The translations under genes and the position numbers were made by a program. 64,000 nucleotides of DNA, from positions 1 to 64,000 of the forward strand of contig VAWN01000037.1 of the NCBI GenBank assembly GCA_005885555.1, in the 5' to 3' direction. The notes beneath the pieces were generated by a model. The model made no database searches. It was not told where the DNA came from and saw only the letters and a list, made by a program, of their open reading frames with translations. The stretch comes from Actinomycetota bacterium. GTDB taxonomy: Bacteria; Actinomycetota; Actinomycetes; Mycobacteriales; Micromonosporaceae. Below, piece by piece: positions 54,701 through 62,999 of this stretch; position 1 is the first letter of the stretch; every line of letters starts with the position of its first letter.

Positions 54701-56280
54701 ACCGCGACGCGCTGGGGGTCGCGTTGCCGGTCGGGCTCGCCGCCGCCTTCGTCGAACCCGGGCCGGATCCGCTGGCTGACCTCATCGGCCGGTACGCCCG
54801 GACGCACGGGCCGTTCGCCGCGGCGACCTGCGCCGCCCGGTTCGGCCTCGGGGTGGCGGTGGTGGAGCAGGCACTGCGCCGGCTCGCCGCGACCGGCCGG
54901 GTCACCGCTGGCGAGTTCACCCCGGCCGGCGCGGGCACCGAGTGGTGCGACGCGGAGATCCTGCGGCTGCTACGCCGCCGGTCGCTCGCCGCGCTGCGCA
55001 AGGAGATCGAGCCGGTACCCGCGACCGCGCTGGCCCGGTTCCTGCCGGCCTGGCACCACGTCGGCTCGTCCGCCCGGGGCGTGGAGGCGGTGGCTGCCGC
55101 GGTCGAGCAGTTGCAGGGCCTCGCCGTACCGGCATCCGCGCTGGAGCGGCTCATGCTGCCCGGCCGGGTGGCCGACTACTCCCCCGCCCACCTCGACGAG
55201 CTGTGCGCGTCCGGCGAGGTGCTGTGGGCCGGCAGCGGCACCATCACCGGCGGGGACGGCTGGGTGACGCTGGCGTTCGCCGACAACGCGCCGCTGCTGC
55301 TGCCATCACCGGCGGACACGCTCGCCCTGACGCCGCTGCACGAGGCGATCCTCGACGCGCTCGACGGCGGGCACGCGCTGTTCTTCCGCGGCCTGGCGGA
55401 GCGGACGGGCGCGGCCGAGAGCGACACGCTGGAAGCGTTGTGGGATCTGGTCTGGGCCGGCCACGTGGCCGGTGACACGCTTGCTCCGCTGCGCGCCCGG
55501 CTGGCCGGCACCGGCGCGCACCGGGGCCGGCCGACCGCGAGCCGCACCCGGTACCGGCGACCCGGCCGGCCCAGTCCGACCCTGGCACCGCGCACCGGAC
55601 CGCCGACCGGTGTCGGCCGGTGGTACCGGCTGCCCGAGCGCGACGCCGACCCCACCCGCCGGGCCGCCGCGCTGACCGACGCACTGCTCGACCGGCACGG
55701 CGTGCTGACCCGGGGCGCGGTGCTGGCGGAGGGCGCGGCGGGCGGCTTCGCCGGCGTCTACCCGGTGCTGTCCGCGCTGGAGGAACGCGGGGCGGTCCGG
55801 CGCGGGTACTTCGTGGAGGGGCTCGGTGCGGCGCAGTTCGCCGTCCCGGGGGCGGTCGACCGGCTGCGCAGCCCGAAGGAGAGCACGGGCGCGACCGTGC
55901 TGGCCGCGACCGACCCGGCCAACCCGTACGGCGCGGCGCTGCCCTGGCCGGACCGGATCGTCGACAGCGGCGGCGAGGAGGGCGACAAGACGGCCGGGCA
56001 CCGAGCCGGCAGGAAGGCGGGTGCGCTGGTGGTACTCGTCGACGGCGAGCTGGTCCTGTACGTCGAGCGCGGCGGCCGCACCCTGCTGTCCTATGTGGAC
56101 GGTCAGGAGCACTTGGGCATGGCGGCCAAGGCGCTGGCGGATGCGGTACATGCGGGGGCGCTGGGTGCGCTGTCGGTCGAGCGGGCCGACGGGGCGCCGG
56201 TACACCAGTCGCCGCTGGGCGATGCCCTGGCCGCGGCCGGCTTCCGGGCCACCCCGCGGGGCCTGCGCCTACGAGGATGA
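51778..56280 (+). CDS. lhr: ATP-dependent helicase Lhr
   Basis: A 1,500-residue superfamily 2 DNA repair helicase translocating 3' to 5'. Motif I APTGSGKTLAAF, motif II DEVHAM, motif III SAT, and motifs IV-VI (SSLELGIDMG; VGRAGHQ) are in the first 450 residues; winged-helix, beta-barrel and C-terminal Lhr domains follow. The length matches the full-size actinobacterial Lhr. GTG 51778 is the best start; an in-frame frame continues upstream without a better ribosome-binding site. It is DNA-damage induced in mycobacteria. An imperfect copy of the 13-bp palindrome is at 54570-54582. Confidence 0.94.
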   Translation: MLDEFGSATRAWFQAAFAAPTAAQAGAWAAIGAGRHALVVAPTGSGKTLAAFLWSLDRLATTPAPPDPTRRCRVLYVSPLKALAVDVERNLRAPLTGIRQAAHRLGLPPPEISVGMRTGDTPADERRAFQKHPPDILITTPESLFLLLTSASRESLRGIETVIVDEVHAMCATKRGAHLALSLERLDTLLPRPAQRIGLSATVRPIDETARFLGGAAPVAVVQPPSAKTIEISVVVPVPDMTELHDQEDVNNTASIWPAVEERVLDLIQAHRSTIVFVNARRGAERLCARLNELAYERGGGVLDPGSAPPAQIMAESGAAGGAPPVVARAHHGSVSKEERKQTEELLKSGRLPAVVATSSLELGIDMGAVDLVVQVEAPPSVAAGLQRVGRAGHQVGAVSRGVVFPKHRGDLVSCAVVAERMVDGAIEELRYPRNPLDVLAQQIVAMVAMDPWPVPELAALVRRAAPFAGLPSSALDATLDMLAGRYPSTAFAELRPRLTWDRDRDLLSARPGAQRLAVTSGGTIPDRGLFGVFLAGASRAARVGELDEEMVYESRVGDVFLLGSTSWRIEDITPDRVLVSPAPGAPARMPFWKGDALGRPVELGRAIGARLRALVKAPPDAARSSLTGAGLDEWAADNLLAYLYEQREATRALPDDRTVLVERFRDELGDWRLAVHSVLGAKVNGPWALAIGRRIAERYGVDAQVMPSDDGIVVRLPDMLSDSDAGDPPGADLVSFEPEEISALVEETVGTSALFAARFRECAARALLLPRRNPGRRSPLWQQRQRSAQLLDVAREYADFPITLEAARECLQDVFDVPGLVGLMRDLAGRKVRLVEVETPRPSPFARSLLFGYVGAFLYEGDAPLAERRAAALALDTTLLGELLGRADLRELLDPAVVSETGRRLQWLTGDKRPRDAEDAAEVLRILGDLSTVEAAERGVPVDWLETLEVTKRAIRVRVAGQERWLGIEDAGRYRDALGVALPVGLAAAFVEPGPDPLADLIGRYARTHGPFAAATCAARFGLGVAVVEQALRRLAATGRVTAGEFTPAGAGTEWCDAEILRLLRRRSLAALRKEIEPVPATALARFLPAWHHVGSSARGVEAVAAAVEQLQGLAVPASALERLMLPGRVADYSPAHLDELCASGEVLWAGSGTITGGDGWVTLAFADNAPLLLPSPADTLALTPLHEAILDALDGGHALFFRGLAERTGAAESDTLEALWDLVWAGHVAGDTLAPLRARLAGTGAHRGRPTASRTRYRRPGRPSPTLAPRTGPPTGVGRWYRLPERDADPTRRAAALTDALLDRHGVLTRGAVLAEGAAGGFAGVYPVLSALEERGAVRRGYFVEGLGAAQFAVPGAVDRLRSPKESTGATVLAATDPANPYGAALPWPDRIVDSGGEEGDKTAGHRAGRKAGALVVLVDGELVLYVERGGRTLLSYVDGQEHLGMAAKALADAVHAGALGALSVERADGAPVHQSPLGDALAAAGFRATPRGLRLRG

Positions 56281-56292
56281 GACAGGAGAGAC

Positions 56293-56652
56293 ATGTTCGC
56301 CAAGCTGCACAACGTCGTCCTTGACTGTCCGGAGCCGGCCAAGCTGGCCGAGTTCTACCGGGAGCTGACCGGCTGGTCGGTGACCGCACACGACGCCGAC
56401 TGGGTCACGCTGTCCGATGAGGGATACATCCGGCTGGCCTTCCAGGAGGCGCCCGGCCACCGCCCGCCGGCCTGGCCGGACGAGTCCTCCTCGATGCAGT
56501 TCCACCTCGACTTCATGGTCGAGGATCTGGCCGAGGCCGGGAAACGGGCGCTGGCGCTGGGCGCCACGAAGTTCGCCCACCAGCCGGGCGGCGCCGACTT
56601 CGAGGTGTACGCCGACCCCGCCGGGCACCCTTTCTGCCTCTGCGTCAGCTGA
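56293..56652 (+). CDS. VOC family (glyoxalase/bleomycin resistance-like) protein
   Basis: A 119-residue protein with the vicinal oxygen chelate fold in two beta-alpha-beta-beta-beta halves (LHNVVLDCPEPAKLAEFYREL; QFHLDFMVEDLAEAGKRAL; DFEVYADPAGHPFCLC). It ends with the common GHPFCLC signature. The substrate is unknown. It begins 12 bases after lhr, with AGGAGAGA at 56283-56290 as ribosome-binding site. Confidence 0.88.
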   Translation: MFAKLHNVVLDCPEPAKLAEFYRELTGWSVTAHDADWVTLSDEGYIRLAFQEAPGHRPPAWPDESSSMQFHLDFMVEDLAEAGKRALALGATKFAHQPGGADFEVYADPAGHPFCLCVS

Positions 56653-56686
56653 AATCGCCGGACCGGGGCGCGCTAGTCTGCGGGGC

Positions 56687-58141
56687 ATGCCTGACGAGGA
56701 GCCGAAGAAGGAGCAGCCGCAGAAGCCGGATCCGGTCGACGACCTGGTGACCACCGCGCACACGCTGCGCATCGGCGACCGGGAACTGGCCTACACGGCG
56801 ACGGCCGGGCGGATCGTGCTGCGCCAGGAGGTTACCACCGACGACGCCTTCGAGGGGCACAAGCCGAAGGCCGAGGTCTTCCTGACGGCGTACACGCTCA
56901 ACGGTGCCGACCCGGCCCGCCGGCCGGTGACGTTCGCGTTCAACGGCGGCCCCGGCTCGTCGAGTGTGTGGCTGCATCTGGGACTGCTCGGCCCGCGACG
57001 GGTACTCAGCGGCGACGTCGACGCACCACAGCCGCCGCCGTACCGGTTGGTGGACAACGCGGAGACCCTGCTGGCGCATTCGGACCTGGTGTTCATCGAC
57101 CCGGTCTCGACGGGGTACTCGCGTGCCGTCACCGGCGAGAAACCCAAGGATTACCACGGCTTCCAGGGCGACCTCGACTCGGTCGCCGAGGTGATCCGGC
57201 TGTGGACGTCGCGGCACGGCCGCTGGCTGTCGCCGAAGTACCTGTGCGGCGAGTCCTACGGCACGTTGCGCGCGGCGGCGCTCAGCGACCATCTCCAGCA
57301 GCGCCACGGCATGTACCTCAACGGCCTCATCCTCATCTCCGCCGTCCTCGACCTCGGCACGCTGGAGTTCGTCCCCGGCAACGACGTACCGCACCCGCTG
57401 TTCCTGCCGACCTACGCGGCCATCGCGAACTACCACGGAAAGCATGGCGACCGTCCGCTCGACGCCGTGCTCGCCGAGGCGGAAGCCTTTGCCGGCAAGG
57501 AGTACCCGTGGGCGCTGGCACAGGGTTCCCGACTGTCCACAGTGGACCGTGCGGAGACGGTGGCGCGGCTGGCTCGGCTGGCCGGCGTCAGCGAGGATTA
57601 CGTCGACCGGGTCGACCTGCGCATCGAGCACATCCGGTTCTTCACCGAACTGCTGCGCGACCGGCGCCGTACCGTCGGCCGGCTGGACGGCCGCTTCCTC
57701 GGCTGGGACGTCGACTACGGCCAGGAGCGCATGTCAGCCGACCCGTCGTACCTGGCGATCCTCGGCCCGTACACCGCCGCGGTCAACCACTACCTGCGGG
57801 TGGACCTGAAGTACGCCAACGACCTGCCGTACGAGGTGCTGTCCGAGCGGGTACAGCCGTGGTCGTTCAAGGAGTTCGAGGGGCAGCACGTCAACGTGGC
57901 CGGGCGGTTGGCGACGGTGCTGCGGGCGAATCCGAGCCTGCGGGTACACATCGCGGCCGGCTGGTACGACGGCGCCTGCCCGTACTTCGCCGTCGCGCAC
58001 ACCGTCGCCCACCTCGGCCTGCCGGAGGAACTGCGCGGCAACATCGGGTTCCGCTACTTCCCCGCCGGCCACATGATGTACGTCCACGAACCCAGCCGGC
58101 TGGAGCACTCGGCCCAGCTGGCCGAGTTCGTCACCGCCTAG
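56687..58141 (+). CDS. Serine carboxypeptidase-like peptidase (S10-type)
   Basis: A 484-residue alpha/beta hydrolase. The oxyanion-region motif FNGGPGSSSVWLHLG and the nucleophile motif CGESYGTLRAAAL (Ser) are clear, with the Asp likely in AGWYDGACPYFA and the His in AGHMMYVHEPSR. No signal peptide is seen, unlike many secreted S10 enzymes, so it is likely cytosolic. ATG 56687 is chosen. Its stop overlaps the convergent Rieske-gene stop by four bases. A copy of GTCCACAGTGGAC lies at 57535-57547. Confidence 0.9.
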   Translation: MPDEEPKKEQPQKPDPVDDLVTTAHTLRIGDRELAYTATAGRIVLRQEVTTDDAFEGHKPKAEVFLTAYTLNGADPARRPVTFAFNGGPGSSSVWLHLGLLGPRRVLSGDVDAPQPPPYRLVDNAETLLAHSDLVFIDPVSTGYSRAVTGEKPKDYHGFQGDLDSVAEVIRLWTSRHGRWLSPKYLCGESYGTLRAAALSDHLQQRHGMYLNGLILISAVLDLGTLEFVPGNDVPHPLFLPTYAAIANYHGKHGDRPLDAVLAEAEAFAGKEYPWALAQGSRLSTVDRAETVARLARLAGVSEDYVDRVDLRIEHIRFFTELLRDRRRTVGRLDGRFLGWDVDYGQERMSADPSYLAILGPYTAAVNHYLRVDLKYANDLPYEVLSERVQPWSFKEFEGQHVNVAGRLATVLRANPSLRVHIAAGWYDGACPYFAVAHTVAHLGLPEELRGNIGFRYFPAGHMMYVHEPSRLEHSAQLAEFVTA

Positions 58142-59007
58142 GGCCGGCGCACCTCCACCCGGTCGTCGACGATGCGTACCTTCAGCACCGGCTGCGGCAT
58201 CGTCGCCGGACCGCGCCGCACCGCACCGTCGCGCAGCCGGTAGGTGCTGCCGTGCCACGGGCACACCACGCACGGCTCGTCGTCGATCACGGCCACCGCG
58301 CCTTCCGACAGCGGCCCGGCCATGTGTGCGCACTGCTCAACCGTGACGTGCACGCTGCGCGGCCCGCGGTACACCAGTACGGGTACGTCCGCGACGAGCC
58401 GGCGCACCAGCCTTCCCGGCGGCAGCGCGGTCAGCTCGTCGACCGGCTGCCAGCTGGTCGGCAGCCGGCGCCACGCCGGCTCGGCGTGGTTGAACCCGGT
58501 GCCCGACCGGTAGGCCAGGTGCCCACCGAGGTAGGCGCCGGCCATCGCCGCCGCGAGGCCCAGGCCGCCCAGCGTGCGGCCCGCGGCGTGCCGCCCGCGC
58601 AGCCGCGCCACCAGCGAGGCCGCGTAGGCCACCGCGGCCGTGCCGTTGGCCAGGCCGTGCCACAGGCCCAGCCGCTCCTGTTCGCGGCCTGCCGCGGCCC
58701 AGTCGTTGTAACCGGTGACCGCCGACGGTACCGCGGCCGCGAGCCCGAGCCCGACCAGCGCGGTGGCCGCGGCCTCCTGATCCGGTACCGCGTCCAGCAC
58801 CGCCGCGCCGACCCAGGCGCCCACCGGAACGTCGGTCAGGGCAGGGTGCAGCGGATGCCCGAGCCAGGTGCCGTGCAGCGCGTCGGCGACCGGGCCGGGT
58901 GGGATGACCCGGCGGACCGCCCGGCGCACCAGATCGATCACCCCGTCCAGCCGGGACGACCGCTCGACCCGGTCCAGTTGCCGCGCACCGGCCTCCAGCA
59001 GATCCAT
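58138..59007 (-). CDS. DUF2231 membrane domain fused to a Rieske [2Fe-2S] domain
   Basis: A 289-residue fusion. The N-terminal half has DUF2231-type membrane helices (GHPLHPALTDVPVGAWVGAAV at the N-terminal signature), and the C-terminal 110 residues form a Rieske domain with ligands in CAHMAGPL and CVVCPWHGSTY (Cys-His, Cys-x2-His). The Rieske part should face the cytoplasm or cell exterior; orientation is not resolved. ATG 59007 has GGGAGG six bases upstream. A membrane electron-transfer role is inferred. It is divergent from the quinone oxidoreductase gene. Confidence 0.85.
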   Translation of the reverse strand: MDLLEAGARQLDRVERSSRLDGVIDLVRRAVRRVIPPGPVADALHGTWLGHPLHPALTDVPVGAWVGAAVLDAVPDQEAAATALVGLGLAAAVPSAVTGYNDWAAAGREQERLGLWHGLANGTAAVAYAASLVARLRGRHAAGRTLGGLGLAAAMAGAYLGGHLAYRSGTGFNHAEPAWRRLPTSWQPVDELTALPPGRLVRRLVADVPVLVYRGPRSVHVTVEQCAHMAGPLSEGAVAVIDDEPCVVCPWHGSTYRLRDGAVRRGPATMPQPVLKVRIVDDRVEVRRP

Positions 59008-59080
59008 GACCGCCTCCCGGGGTACGTTCTCCTGAACGGGTACCCGCACGTCGTCGAACCAACCGCGAAGGGTCGGGCAG

Positions 59081-60043
59081 ATGCAGGCAATCCAGGTACA
59101 GCGGCTCGGTGGCCCGGAGGTGCTCGAACTGGTCGAGGTCGAGCAGCCGCAGCCGGGGCCGGGCCAGGTGCGGGTCGAGGTGGCCGCGGCCGGGGTCAAC
59201 TTCATCGACGTGTACCACCGCACCGGGCTGTACCCGAAGCCGCTGCCGTTCATCCCCGGCGACGAGGGTGCCGGCAAGGTGGTCGCGGTCGGCCCCGGGG
59301 TGGAGACGGTCAAGGTCGGTGACCGGGTCGCCTCCACCAACCTCGCCGGCGCCTACGCGCAGTACTCGGTCACCGAGGCCGACCGCGTGGTACCGGTACC
59401 CGAGGGCGTGTCCGACGAACAGGCCGCCGCCCTGCTGTTGCAGGGGTTGACCGCGCACTACCTGGTGAACGACAGCTACCCGGTCAAGCAGGGCGACACG
59501 GTCGTCGTGCACGCCGCGGCCGGCGGGGTCGGCCTGCTGCTGACCCAGTTGGCGACGAAACGGGGCGCGCGGGTCATCGGTACCGTCTCGGCGCTGGAGA
59601 AGGAGAAGCTCGCGCGCGACGCCGGCGCCGCCGAGGTGATCGGCTACGACAACGTCGCCGAGGACGTGCGCCGGCTGACCGACGGCAAGGGTGTCGCGGC
59701 GGTGTACGACGGCGTCGGGCGTAGCACGTTCGACGCGAGCCTGGCGAGCCTGCGGCCGCACGGGGTACTGGTGCTGTACGGCCAGTCCAGCGGCCCGGTG
59801 CCGCCGTTCGACCTGCAGCGGCTGGCGCGCGGCGGCTCGCTGTACATCACCCGGCCCACCCTGGCGCACTTCATCGCCACGCCGGAGGAGCTGGAACGGC
59901 GTGCCACCGACATCTTCGGCCGGGTCGCCGACGGCACCCTGTCGGTGCACATCGGCGGCCGGTACCCGCTGGCGGAGACCGCGAAGGCGCACACCGACCT
60001 GCAGTCCCGCCGCACCACCGGCAAGCTGCTGCTGCTCCCCTAG
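59081..60043 (+). CDS. NADPH:quinone reductase (zeta-crystallin-like MDR)
   Basis: A 320-residue medium-chain reductase lacking zinc ligands. The N-terminal GroES-like part (GPEVLELVEVEQPQPGPGQV) and nucleotide-binding part (VVVHAAAGGVGLLLTQLA) with the quinone-reductase signature VNFIDVYHRTGLYPKPLP are present. It reduces quinones with NADPH. It lies divergent from the Rieske-DUF2231 gene, suggesting a shared redox theme. ATG 59081 is the family start. Confidence 0.9.
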   Translation: MQAIQVQRLGGPEVLELVEVEQPQPGPGQVRVEVAAAGVNFIDVYHRTGLYPKPLPFIPGDEGAGKVVAVGPGVETVKVGDRVASTNLAGAYAQYSVTEADRVVPVPEGVSDEQAAALLLQGLTAHYLVNDSYPVKQGDTVVVHAAAGGVGLLLTQLATKRGARVIGTVSALEKEKLARDAGAAEVIGYDNVAEDVRRLTDGKGVAAVYDGVGRSTFDASLASLRPHGVLVLYGQSSGPVPPFDLQRLARGGSLYITRPTLAHFIATPEELERRATDIFGRVADGTLSVHIGGRYPLAETAKAHTDLQSRRTTGKLLLLP

Positions 60044-60073
60044 CTGCCCCGTCCGCTCGCTTCGCTCCCTCAG

Positions 60074-60985
60074 CTAAGCCAGTTGCGGCAACGCCTCCGA
60101 CGCGATGACGTCGAGGTGGTCCAGGTCGGACAGGTCGATGATCTGCAGGAAGACCCGGGTGGCGCCCAGTTCGGCGAACCGGCCGAGCTGGTCGACCACC
60201 TGGTCCGGGGTACCGGACAGCGGTGTCGGCTGACCGACCGCCTCGGCCCGCTTGCGCGCCTCGGCGTCGGTCCGTCCACATGCGACAGTCTGCGCGATGG
60301 ACAGCACCGGGCCGGTCTCCCGGCCGGCGACCGCGCAGGCACGCGCCACCCGCTCGTACATCACGCGGGTCTGGTCGAGCGTGCCGAACGGTACGTTGAA
60401 CTCGTCGGCGAACCGCGCGGCGAGCTGCGGCGTGCGCCTGGGTCCCTTGCCGCCGACGATGACCGGCGGGCCGGGTACCTGGGCCGGCTTCGGCAGCGCG
60501 GGCGAGTCGACGATCTCGTAGTGCCGCCCGGCGAAGGAGTACCGGTCGCCGGCCGGGGTACGCCACAGTCCGGTGATGATCTCCAGCTGCTCGGCGAGCC
60601 GGTCGAAGCGCTCCCCGAGGGGCGGGAACGGGATCGCGTACGCGCGGTGCTCCGCCTCGAACCAGCCGGCGCCCAGGCCCAGTTCCACCCGGCCGCCGCT
60701 CATCTGGTCGACCTGGGCCACGCTGATCGCCAGCGGCCCCGGGTACCGGAATGTTGCGGAGGTGACCAGCGTGCCCAGCCGGATCCGGGTGGTCTGCACC
60801 GCCAGCGCGCCCAGCGTCACCCACGAGTCGGTCGGGCCGGGCAGCCCGGCCCGGTCGCCCATGGTCAGGTAGTGGTCGGACCGGAAGTACGCGTCGAAGC
60901 CGAGCTCCTCCGCGTGCTGCGCGATCCGGAGCTGGTCGAGGTAGGACGCCCCGAGTTGGGGCTCGGTGAAGACGGCGAGACGCAT
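60074..60985 (-). CDS. LLM class F420-dependent oxidoreductase
   Basis: A 303-residue luciferase-like (F420-dependent in actinobacteria) TIM-barrel oxidoreductase. The N-terminal LAVFTEPQLGASY and the motifs FDAYFRSDHYLTMG, RVELGLGAGWFEAEH and PPVIVGGKGPRRT are typical. The substrate is unknown. ATG 60985 is used. Confidence 0.88.
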   Translation of the reverse strand: MRLAVFTEPQLGASYLDQLRIAQHAEELGFDAYFRSDHYLTMGDRAGLPGPTDSWVTLGALAVQTTRIRLGTLVTSATFRYPGPLAISVAQVDQMSGGRVELGLGAGWFEAEHRAYAIPFPPLGERFDRLAEQLEIITGLWRTPAGDRYSFAGRHYEIVDSPALPKPAQVPGPPVIVGGKGPRRTPQLAARFADEFNVPFGTLDQTRVMYERVARACAVAGRETGPVLSIAQTVACGRTDAEARKRAEAVGQPTPLSGTPDQVVDQLGRFAELGATRVFLQIIDLSDLDHLDVIASEALPQLA

Positions 60986-61228
60986 GGAATACACCCTGTC
61001 AGACCCGCGGCGCTGTCGCCCGACCGGTCGGTTCTCCCGGATTGCCGGGTATTTTCTGGGCCGCGTCGCCCGACAGTCGCGCAGTGTGGTCGCCGGCAGA
61101 CTGGTCACAGCCCCGGACGGGGGATTGGCGAGGCAACGATCCGCCGAGCGTGTTGGTCGCTCTCGGCACGGCGGGGAGCCAGTAGCGAAACCGGCGCCTA
61201 TGACGTTTCACTACGAAGGGCTCACTTC
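60986..61228. other. Leader region upstream of two small secreted proteins
   Basis: A 243-base divergent gap with G+C-rich, possibly structured sequence (about 61085-61200). I compared it by eye with c-di-AMP (ydaO) and c-di-GMP riboswitch patterns and found no convincing match. AAGGG at 61216-61220 is the ribosome-binding site for the gene at 61229. Confidence 0.35.
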
Positions 61229-61687
61229 ATGCGTAAGTTCCTGCAGCGGACGGTCGTCATCGGTACCACGGTCGCCGTCACCGCCCTCGGCGCCGGCGCC
61301 GCCTACGCGTTCGTCGCCGCCTCCGGGACCGGCTCGTCCAGCCAGAGCGCCACCTCGGCCGCGAACTACCGGCTGGACGTGACGGTCAGCCAGCCGGCCA
61401 CCCTGGTCCCGGGCACCACCCAGACGGTCACCGTGACGGTCACGAACAGGGGCCCGGCCAAGGTGCGGATCAGCACCGCGACCCTGTCGCTGGGGACCCT
61501 GCCGTCCGGCGTCGACCAGGCGGCCTACGACACCATCAAGCTGAACCAGCCCGCGGTCCTGGCGCAGGTACTGGACAAGGACGAGACCACCACGTTCACC
61601 GGTTCCATCCAGATCCAGGACTCGGCCACGGTGGACCAGACCTCGCTGCTGGACAAGACGTTCACCCTCAACGCGAACGTCAGCTGA
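61229..61687 (+). CDS. Small secreted protein with signal peptide (beta-sandwich-like)
   Basis: A 152-residue protein. The signal peptide (MRKFLQRTVVIGTTVAVTAL, then AYA cleavage region) precedes an Ile/Val/Thr-rich domain with an RLDVTVSQPATLVPGT start and VTVTVTNRGPAKVRI, which resembles CARDB-type extracellular modules. No enzymatic motif. It is followed after 65 bases by a second small secreted protein, likely the same operon. Confidence 0.7.
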   Translation: MRKFLQRTVVIGTTVAVTALGAGAAYAFVAASGTGSSSQSATSAANYRLDVTVSQPATLVPGTTQTVTVTVTNRGPAKVRISTATLSLGTLPSGVDQAAYDTIKLNQPAVLAQVLDKDETTTFTGSIQIQDSATVDQTSLLDKTFTLNANVS

Positions 61688-61752
61688 CGCAAGTCAACGG
61701 GGGCCTGCCGGGCGGTTCGCCCGGCAGGCCCGCCCCGACCGAGGAGAAGCAC

Positions 61753-62187
61753 GTGCGCAGGACGATCCCCGTAGCACTGGCCGCCAGCGTCGCCGTCGCG
61801 CTGCTCTCGACCCAGCCGGCGTTCGCCTACGCCCGCACCAGCGGTACCGCCGCCATGAGCCAGCACGTTGTCGCCGGGCGACCGCTGACCGCGCCGAACT
61901 CCCCGGTCACCGTCGGCAGCAAGGGCGATCCCACGGGGGCGCCCGCGACGGCCACGGTGACCAATCCCGACGGCTTCCACCGCTGGGTGCACAGCCTCAC
62001 CGCCGCGTTCGTCTCATCGTCCAAGAGCAACTGCACGGCGGCCGACTACCAGATCTCCTCGCCGACGTCGCCGCTGCACCTCACCGTCGCCGGAAACGGC
62101 ACCCTGTCGGTCCCCGGCGTCACCGTGGCGGTCACCTCCACGAACTGCAACAAGTCAACGGTCACCCTGTCCTACACGGTGGGCTGA
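61753..62187 (+). CDS. Small secreted protein, partner of the preceding gene
   Basis: A 144-residue protein with a signal peptide (MRRTIPVALAASVAVALLS, then AFA cleavage region), GTG at 61753 with AGGAG upstream. The mature part is a Thr/Ser/Val-rich domain with Cys near 94 and 131 that may pair (SNCTAADYQISS and TSTNCNKSTVTL). Function unknown; it shares the style of the preceding protein and may act with it at the cell surface. Confidence 0.65.
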   Translation: MRRTIPVALAASVAVALLSTQPAFAYARTSGTAAMSQHVVAGRPLTAPNSPVTVGSKGDPTGAPATATVTNPDGFHRWVHSLTAAFVSSSKSNCTAADYQISSPTSPLHLTVAGNGTLSVPGVTVAVTSTNCNKSTVTLSYTVG

Positions 62188-62903
62188 CCGACCATCGCGT
62201 CGATCGCGGCCCGGATCGGGCCGCTGATCCCGATCTCCCCGGCGATCGCGGCGGCCTGCTCAGCCAGCCGCCGCGCCTGCGCGAACTCCCCCTCCGCCTG
62301 CCGGATCTGCGCCAGGAACTGCAGCTGCGCCGCCGCCTCGGGCAGCGCGCCGCAAGCCAGTCGCAGGGTCAGGCTCTGCCAGGTCAGGTCCCACGCCAGC
62401 GTCCGGTTGCCGGTGCCGTAGAACTCGTAGAACGCAAGGTGGCGTAGGCAGTACGAGAGCAGGAACGGCTCGGCACCCGCGCGCACCTCGGCCCATTCCG
62501 CCCGGGCGGCCTCGTGGTCTTCGAACAGCACGTCCAGGCTCGTCGCGTGGAAGAACCGCGCCCAGGCCCGCAGCGCCGGGTCGGGCAGCGACCGGGCCAG
62601 CTCGGCGAACCGGTCCACCACCGCGCGGCAGCGCGCCTCGTCGCGGTCGTCGCCGAACAGCAGCACGCCGTACCGGTACCGCGCCTGCGCCAGCGTCCAC
62701 TCCGGCGTCTCGCCGACCGCCTCCCGCGCACGGTCGAGCAGTTCGGCGACCCCGTCCCGCCCGGTGAACAGGTAGCTGTCCACGGCGATGAGCGCGGCGA
62801 CCAGCCGCCCCTCGGCAGCCGGTACCGATTCGGCGAGCCGGATCGCGGCATCCCACCGCCCGGCCCGCCCGAGCAACCGGGCGGCGCGCAGCGTGTCGTC
62901 CAT
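62172..62903 (-). CDS. TPR-like helical repeat protein
   Basis: A 243-residue all-helical protein (LLGRAGRWDAAIRLAESVP; AQARYRYGVLLFGDDRDEA; LQFLAQIRQAEGEFAQARRL) with tetratricopeptide-like pairs, suggestive of a protein-binding scaffold. No other domain. ATG 62903 is used. It is convergent with the secreted protein, overlapping by 16 bases. Confidence 0.65.
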   Translation of the reverse strand: MDDTLRAARLLGRAGRWDAAIRLAESVPAAEGRLVAALIAVDSYLFTGRDGVAELLDRAREAVGETPEWTLAQARYRYGVLLFGDDRDEARCRAVVDRFAELARSLPDPALRAWARFFHATSLDVLFEDHEAARAEWAEVRAGAEPFLLSYCLRHLAFYEFYGTGNRTLAWDLTWQSLTLRLACGALPEAAAQLQFLAQIRQAEGEFAQARRLAEQAAAIAGEIGISGPIRAAIDAMVGQPTV

Positions 62904-62999
62904 TCGCGCGAGCGTACCGGCAACGCGGTCAGCCGCCCCGGCGCGGCAACAGCACGGTCAGCCGCCGCGGCGCGGCAGTCGAGCCGCTAGCCTCTGGTC

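Noticed and set aside
51643-54807. Long minus-strand open frame opposite lhr
   Set aside because: Antisense shadow of the lhr coding sequence; low complexity, no motif, contradicts the clear helicase frame.
60986-61228. c-di-AMP or c-di-GMP riboswitch before the secreted protein pair
   Set aside because: Compared by eye; conserved cores of ydaO or GEMM motifs are missing.
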